Shown here: positions 6,641 through 10,371 of the stretch, in pieces
Numbering within the stretch: the stretch's first letter is position 1
Layout of the letters: the number at the start of each line of letters is the position of its first letter
DNA from: Clostridiaceae bacterium
Lineage (GTDB): Bacteria > Bacillota > Clostridia > UBA1212 > DUPL01
Direction of reading: 5' to 3'
NCBI GenBank assembly: GCA_012522035.1
Contig: JAAYLF010000103.1
Location: 1 to 10,371, forward strand
Length of the DNA stretch: 10,371 nucleotides
The notes under the pieces: generated by a model
What the model saw: only the letters and a program-made list of their open reading frames with translations
Told to the model about the DNA's origin: nothing
Databases searched by the model: none
Position numbers and translations under genes: made by a program

Positions 6641-7138
6641 TCAGAAACTAGGCCAATCTATATTTTCATTTAAGATATTTACAAACTCCTTTAATCCAAT
6701 TAAATCCTCATTATCAAACCTGTTTAAAATGGGACTATCGATATCTAGCACTCCAATTAATCTGTTATCCTTTACTATAGGTAAAACTATCTCAGATTTA
6801 GACGCAGGGTCGCAGGCAATGTGACCTGGGAACTCCTCTGTGTTCTTAACTACCTGTACCTCCAATGTCTTTGCTGCTGTGCCACAAACCCCTTTACCTA
6901 TAGAAATGCGCACGCAGGCAGGCTTTCCCTGGAAGGGGCCTAGCACTAACTCTCCATCTCTGTGTAAGTAAAAACCTACCCAATTTATATTTTCCATCAT
7001 TAAATACAAAAGGGATGAGGCATTTGAGATTCCTGATAACCAATCCCTATCGTCCCCTAATAATGCTTTTAAATATTTATTAAGTCCTTCATAAAATTCT
7101 TCTTTATTATTTCCATCAATTGTTTCAAAATTAAACAT
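6641..7138 (-). CDS. msrC: Free methionine-(R)-sulfoxide reductase (GAF-domain fRMsr, YebR-like)
   Basis: This 165-residue cytoplasmic enzyme reduces free L-methionine-(R)-sulfoxide to methionine, recycled by thioredoxin or a similar reductant. Almost the whole protein is one GAF domain. Signature stretches are NWVGFYL (52-58), LVLGPFQGKPACVRI (64-78), GKGVCGTA (81-88), GHIACD (105-110) and SEIVLPI (115-121), then GVLDIDSP. The three functional cysteines are present as Cys75, Cys85 and Cys109. Their spacing (10 and 24) equals that of E. coli fRMsr Cys84, Cys94 and Cys118. The start at 7138 lies 5 bases after the ATPase stop, and its GGGAG site lies within the end of that gene, so the two are probably translationally coupled. 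TTA/CTA leucine codons set it apart from the left half. An fRMsr inside an ABC-exporter operon is unusual. Confidence 0.93.
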   Translation of the reverse strand: MFNFETIDGNNKEEFYEGLNKYLKALLGDDRDWLSGISNASSLLYLMMENINWVGFYLHRDGELVLGPFQGKPACVRISIGKGVCGTAAKTLEVQVVKNTEEFPGHIACDPASKSEIVLPIVKDNRLIGVLDIDSPILNRFDNEDLIGLKEFVNILNENIDWPSF

Positions 7139-7143
7139 TAAAC

Positions 7144-7827
7144 TTACTCCCTTTCTACTAAAACTCCATCTTCAATCCACAGTTGCCTATTACACCCTTT
7201 AGCAATTAGCGGATCATGGGTCGATACTAGTATAGCACAACTAAGCTCCTTATTTAGCTTCTTTAAAAGCTCCATAACTTCAATAGCTGTTTTGCTATCT
7301 AAAGCTGCAGTGGGTTCATCAGCTAATATGAGTTTTGGGGAGTTAACCACTGCTCTTGCAATGGCTACTCTTTGCTTCTGACCCCCGGATAACTCTTCAA
7401 TTACCGTATCTATTTTATCACCAATACCAAGAGCTTCAATAACTTCCTTGGCTTTAGCTTCAGGATTAACCCGACTCCCCTTATCCCCTAGTAATAAGGG
7501 TAACATTACGTTCTCTAGTACCGTTCTTCCCTGTATTAACCCTAGATTCTGTAAAACAAAGCCTACTCCCTTGTTTCGAATCAAAGCCTTCTCTTTATCA
7601 GTACAATCTTTTACATCCTTCCCGTCAAACAAATATGTACCAGAGTCATATCGATCACAACACCCAATAATATTTAATAGGGTAGACTTACCCGATCCCG
7701 ATACCCCCATTAAGGATATGAACTCCCCCTGGGAAATAGACAAACTTACATTTTTCAAAGCATGGATAGTTCCATTCTTTCCGCTCTCATAGTATTTATT
7801 AATATCTTTCATCTCAACTAAACTCAT
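7144..7827 (-). CDS. ABC transporter ATP-binding protein, MacB/LolD/FtsE type
   Basis: This 227-residue cytoplasmic ATPase energises the two membrane proteins encoded just upstream. Walker A GVSGSGKST is at 41-49, the Q-loop Gln at about 93, the signature LSGGQ at 146-150, Walker B LILADE at 166-171 with the D-loop following (AALD), and the H-loop His at about 204. The opening (VEMKDINKYY..., then HALKNVSLSI) and size match the MacB/LolD/FtsE branch, whose partners are FtsX-like permeases. The start ATG at 7827 has AAGGAG 7 bases ahead and lies 4 bases after the permease stop (7832). This branch drives export, extraction or mechanical signalling across the membrane, such as peptide or antibiotic efflux or bacteriocin handling, rather than nutrient import. 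The substrate is unknown. Confidence 0.95.
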   Translation of the reverse strand: MSLVEMKDINKYYESGKNGTIHALKNVSLSISQGEFISLMGVSGSGKSTLLNIIGCCDRYDSGTYLFDGKDVKDCTDKEKALIRNKGVGFVLQNLGLIQGRTVLENVMLPLLLGDKGSRVNPEAKAKEVIEALGIGDKIDTVIEELSGGQKQRVAIARAVVNSPKLILADEPTAALDSKTAIEVMELLKKLNKELSCAILVSTHDPLIAKGCNRQLWIEDGVLVERE

Positions 7828-7831
7828 AACC

Positions 7832-8917
7832 CTACTCCTTATTAATAATCTTTATCGGATCCGTTTTATGTATACTTAAGACTTGAATAAAAGACACAAC
7901 GGAGAAAAAGAGCATACATACAAAACAAGCAAACAAGGACATAATCCAGTTGATATCAAACACATCGAATAGGTCAAAGATAATTGCAGCTAAAAGGGAC
8001 AATCCAATTGGTATTGCAACAAATATTAAGTCGGTTAAGAACTGCATAACTACTGCTTTCTTCTTAGTGGCTCCACAGTAGAAGTATATAGAATACGTTC
8101 TCTTTGAAGCATCCACATTAAGTAGATGTTGACCAAGGAATGCCGTTACGAATAACACCCCTAATATTACACTTAAAACTAAAGGAGCGAAGAAGGAGTC
8201 CTTTAGACTAATTAATGATGATTCCATATTGCTTCGGATATATGGAATATCTTTATCAGTCCCATTTATTAAGTAATATCGACTCTCAAGTCTTGTGCTG
8301 TAGTAGCCCTCCCTGACCTTCCTTTCCTCCAGGATACCCTTATGGTCAATTAAAACAACAGAGTTCTTACTCTTCTCGAAGTTACCTGTGAAAATCACAT
8401 TCTCTTCAAGAGTACCATAAACCAGAACTTTTACATCCACATTTACCTCTGGCAATATCTTCTGAGATTCTAACCTTTGTTCTAGTAGCCTAATTGTGAC
8501 CTCATGCTCTGTCCCGAGTTTATACTTCCCTTTCAATTGCTTTGGCACCACAGCAATTAAGTCGTAGTTATTAATATCCTCGGCTACATAATCCTCTAGG
8601 TAATCGCTAAGAGTTACATTAAATAGCCCTTGGGAGTAGATATATACTTTCTCTTTATGGGGATGCAAATAAAAAGAGTGTACATCCCCTAAACTCTCTC
8701 CTATTTCCTCATACTCATCAAAGTCAGGCTCCGATACATACACAATCGGCTTATCCATTAAGCTTAGATAATATTTTTTAAGTAATAAGTAGTTTCCTAC
8801 TTTACCAAAGCATACGTGAGCTATTGTTAGAGCTAATATGATTTCTACAAACAGAATATTTCTCTGAAGAGTTAGTTTTCTAAAGTCCATCAGAGCAAGT
8901 TTTATATAGCTTTTCAT
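7832..8917 (-). CDS. FtsX/MacB-like ABC transporter permease (second permease)
   Basis: This 361-residue membrane protein has the classic MacB/FtsX plan. TM1 is at about 21-38, a large extracellular domain at about 40-242, then TM2 at 243-265, TM3 at 291-315 and TM4 at 324-348. The cytoplasmic stretch between TM2 and TM3 contains SIYFYCGATKKK, close to VVYFCGGTKG in the other permease, which is probably the coupling surface for the ATPase. It ends in DPIKIINKE, a typical FtsX-family tail. The start codon overlaps the upstream permease stop in ATGA (8917-8914), with AAAGGAG ahead, so translation is coupled. The extracellular domain shows little similarity to well-known members, so the substrate is open. 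The two different permeases presumably form a heterodimer with two copies of the ATPase. Confidence 0.88.
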   Translation of the reverse strand: MKSYIKLALMDFRKLTLQRNILFVEIILALTIAHVCFGKVGNYLLLKKYYLSLMDKPIVYVSEPDFDEYEEIGESLGDVHSFYLHPHKEKVYIYSQGLFNVTLSDYLEDYVAEDINNYDLIAVVPKQLKGKYKLGTEHEVTIRLLEQRLESQKILPEVNVDVKVLVYGTLEENVIFTGNFEKSKNSVVLIDHKGILEERKVREGYYSTRLESRYYLINGTDKDIPYIRSNMESSLISLKDSFFAPLVLSVILGVLFVTAFLGQHLLNVDASKRTYSIYFYCGATKKKAVVMQFLTDLIFVAIPIGLSLLAAIIFDLFDVFDINWIMSLFACFVCMLFFSVVSFIQVLSIHKTDPIKIINKE

Positions 8918-10047
8918 AAAATTCGCTCCTTTCTGAGGTAAGAGGATATGAGGTTAATAACGTACAAAGTACAGATTCCCATAAAGAATACAAAGGGAAG
9001 TAACAGTTGGGAAAAGGTTAAAGGATTTATGCCACTAAATACTTTAGAGATAAAAACATTGAAAATACTACATGCAATTAAATATGAAGGAGTTATGATA
9101 ACTAAAGGGGGTAATAGAAGTCCTATGTACAACAAACCCTTTGTGCCACCACAAAAGTACACCACTTTATACAGAGGTATATTCTTATCCACTAACCTAT
9201 GGTAACAGCTAAACAAATTGAAAGAAACGATTAATATAGATAACCCAATAATCACAATATTAATAACAGCATTTATCATATATGCCTGGATGTTGTCGTC
9301 ATATAACCTAGTAGGCATAGAGCGTAAAACTGATTCTAATTTACCTAAACCTGCCTTTGATATCTCTTTTTCAAAGGTAATGAGGTTGGAGTCTACTGAT
9401 ATTAACCCTTTATCAACTTGTGGTTGTTTTATAAAACTGAAAGGCATAAAGTTATCTTCTCCAGACACAAGACCTATTACCTCCACATAAACCCCAAAGG
9501 CAGTAAAATTATCACCTACCGACGCACCAGGAAACCTACTCTTGTCCAAAACAACACAATTACTTCCCTCTTCAATTTCCTGTTCAGTAAACCATCTTCC
9601 CTCTACTAACTCAGGTACTTCCACCTCATAGTTTAGTTCATATGATTCCTTCTTTCCAAACACAAACTGCCATTTCGCCCGAAGTTCCCTATACCTTCCT
9701 CCTCCGGCTGCAATAGAGGAGTTTCCCGTTGTCCCTTCTTCATACTCTCCAAAGACTAATGGTAACCCATATTCCTCTGGTCTTGGGAATACACTCCTTT
9801 CAAACAGTAAACTAAAATTGTCGTAGAAATTACTTTCTTCCCTAGGGTAGAAGTCAACTAAGTACGTTCGCTTTTCAACAGCAAGTTCGTTATATTCTTG
9901 TATTTCACTATGTAATATGGAGAACAATACAAACAAAGAGCTTAAAGCAAACAATATTGATAACACAATTATCAACACTGTCTTTCTCTCCCTCTTTATC
10001 AAGAACAAGGTATTGGGCACAATTACATTACGTATAGAGTTCCTCAT
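8914..10047 (-). CDS. FtsX/MacB-like ABC transporter permease with MacB-type extracellular domain (first permease)
   Basis: This 377-residue membrane protein has TM1 at about 23-45, an extracellular domain at about 46-256, and TM2-TM4 at about 258-280, 304-329 and 347-369. Within the extracellular domain, ELVEGRWFTEQEIEEG (146-161) followed by CVVLDKS and GASVGD matches the MacB periplasmic core pattern, in which a G-R-W/x-F turn and a VGD segment recur. The VVYFCGGTKG stretch (295-304) mirrors the second permease. The ATG at 10047 is preceded by AAGGAG at 8 bases, and the gene ends inside the start of the next permease (4-base overlap). Upstream, a truncated reading frame overlaps its start by 20 bases, suggesting an additional operon gene that has lost its 5' end. 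Confidence 0.88.
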   Translation of the reverse strand: MRNSIRNVIVPNTLFLIKRERKTVLIIVLSILFALSSLFVLFSILHSEIQEYNELAVEKRTYLVDFYPREESNFYDNFSLLFERSVFPRPEEYGLPLVFGEYEEGTTGNSSIAAGGGRYRELRAKWQFVFGKKESYELNYEVEVPELVEGRWFTEQEIEEGSNCVVLDKSRFPGASVGDNFTAFGVYVEVIGLVSGEDNFMPFSFIKQPQVDKGLISVDSNLITFEKEISKAGLGKLESVLRSMPTRLYDDNIQAYMINAVINIVIIGLSILIVSFNLFSCYHRLVDKNIPLYKVVYFCGGTKGLLYIGLLLPPLVIITPSYLIACSIFNVFISKVFSGINPLTFSQLLLPFVFFMGICTLYVINLISSYLRKERIL

Positions 10048-10140
10048 GAGTAACTCTCCTTAATTCTGAAAATAAATACTTAAATATATGATATGACAAC
10101 TTTCCAAACCAAAAGCCTCCTGCAAATACACAGAGAATAA
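10028..10140 (-). pseudogene. 3' remnant of an unknown membrane-protein gene upstream of the ABC operon
   Basis: In the minus-strand frame ending at TAA 10030-10028, about 36 residues read LILCVFAGGFWFGKLSYHIF..., then SELRRVTHEELYT. This has a hydrophobic segment followed by a basic, soluble tail and looks like true coding sequence. Its stop overlaps the first permease by 20 bases, as tightly packed operon genes do. Upstream of about 10140 the sequence instead encodes an MMPL exporter in another frame, so the 5' part of this gene is missing. An ATG at 10228 keeps the frame open, but its first 28 or so residues would be out-of-frame MMPL sequence. I do not recognise the protein. Confidence 0.4.
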
Positions 10141-10371
10141 GGCATCTTATCAAGTTCGCTTGCGAGTTCTGACTCTTTGCCCGGATTTTCTTTTGGTACG
10201 AGCAAGGAAAAAATGTTTTCATCGCCAAATTCTTTGTTGATAATGGTTGTATCTCTTTTTATGCGGTCAACATTAGCTATACTTCCCGTTCCATAAAGGA
10301 ATTTTGTTTCTGACTGGCCTAAGAAGCAAGGTATTACTATAAGTAGGGCAATTATTAATGAAGGTATTCTA
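10080..10371 (-). pseudogene. MMPL/RND-family transporter, internal fragment cut off at its 3' side
   Basis: From the right edge the minus strand reads RIPSLIIALLIVIPCFLGQS as a membrane helix, then KFLYGTGSIANVDR, TTIINKEFGDENIFSLLVPK and ELASELDKMP. In clostridial MMPL exporters of about 700 residues this pattern (helix, xQSxTxFxYGxG, then EEFGxxxxxxLLVPKG) marks the helix and extracellular domain at the middle of the protein, near residues 370-445 as I recall it. Resemblance ends at about 10141. The frame then runs through 20 unrelated codons to TAA at 10082-10080. The whole C-terminal half, including the second set of transmembrane helices, is absent, so the pump cannot be functional as encoded. 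It belongs to the same family and strand as the fragment at 1-121, but the two show different parts of the protein and need not be the same gene. Confidence 0.75.

Noticed and set aside
3054..7138. A methionine regulon joining metG and msrC
   Set aside because: They are on opposite strands in separate transcripts, about 2 kb apart, with different codon use, and no T-box or SAM riboswitch was seen upstream of msrC. The shared theme looks coincidental.
8948..9609. Open + strand frames within the permease genes
   Set aside because: They are antisense to well-supported permeases, lack ribosome binding sites and recognisable domains, and are shadows of the coding strand.
10141..10228. A 66-residue gene starting at ATG 10228
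   Set aside because: Its first 28 or so residues are an off-frame reading of clear MMPL coding sequence. Only the part after about 10140 looks like real protein, so it is listed as a 3' remnant.
1..10371. tRNA, rRNA, CRISPR arrays, IS elements or phage genes
   Set aside because: I looked for clover-leaf T-arm sequences, evenly spaced repeats, transposase or integrase motifs and long terminal repeats on both strands and saw none. No computational scan was possible.

Overview
The window looks like low-GC Gram-positive (Firmicutes, class Clostridia) chromosome. Shine-Dalgarno sequences are strong (AAGGAG, GAGGTG), GTG is used as a start, a T-box leader precedes an aminoacyl-tRNA synthetase gene, and a TetR/MMPL pair is divergently arranged. 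I cannot name the species. No rRNA, tRNA, CRISPR array, transposase or integrase is visible.

Left half (1-5598), mostly + strand. The first 121 bases are the start of an MMPL/RND-family exporter read leftward. A TetR-family regulator (292-876) is divergent from it, and two inverted repeats with ATGTT/AACAT arms lie between them as candidate operators. Behind tetR lies a broken gene (887-1421) with a frame break and probably an internal deletion. Next come an alpha/beta-hydrolase (esterase-like, 1445-2692), a methionine-type T-box riboswitch whose parts can be folded by eye (about 2744-3027), metG encoding a short MetRS2-like methionyl-tRNA synthetase (3054-4685), an intrinsic terminator, and rluF, a 23S rRNA pseudouridine synthase (4867-5598).

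Right half (5636-about 10140), all - strand. This is a compact operon, read right to left: the tail of an unknown membrane protein, two FtsX/MacB-type ABC permeases, a MacB/LolD-type ATPase, free methionine-(R)-sulfoxide reductase (msrC), and a secreted transglutaminase-like protein. Genes overlap or sit within a few bases of each other, except for a 32-base gap before the last one. The transglutaminase gene is split by one extra copy of a 7-bp unit, placed between its catalytic His and Asp. Leucine codons here are mainly TTA/CTA, against CTT/TTG/CTG in the left half, so the block probably has a different origin.

Right edge (10080-10371, - strand). This is an internal piece of a second MMPL exporter that is cut off abruptly near 10140, where the foreign-looking operon begins. 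The simplest reading is that the ABC-msrC-transglutaminase block arrived by a recombination that removed the 3' half of an MMPL gene and the 5' part of the operon's own first gene. The most useful observations are this double-truncation junction, the 7-bp slippage repeat, and the unusual grouping of a MacB-like exporter, free-Met-sulfoxide reductase and secreted transglutaminase. None of these amounts to proof of a new system.
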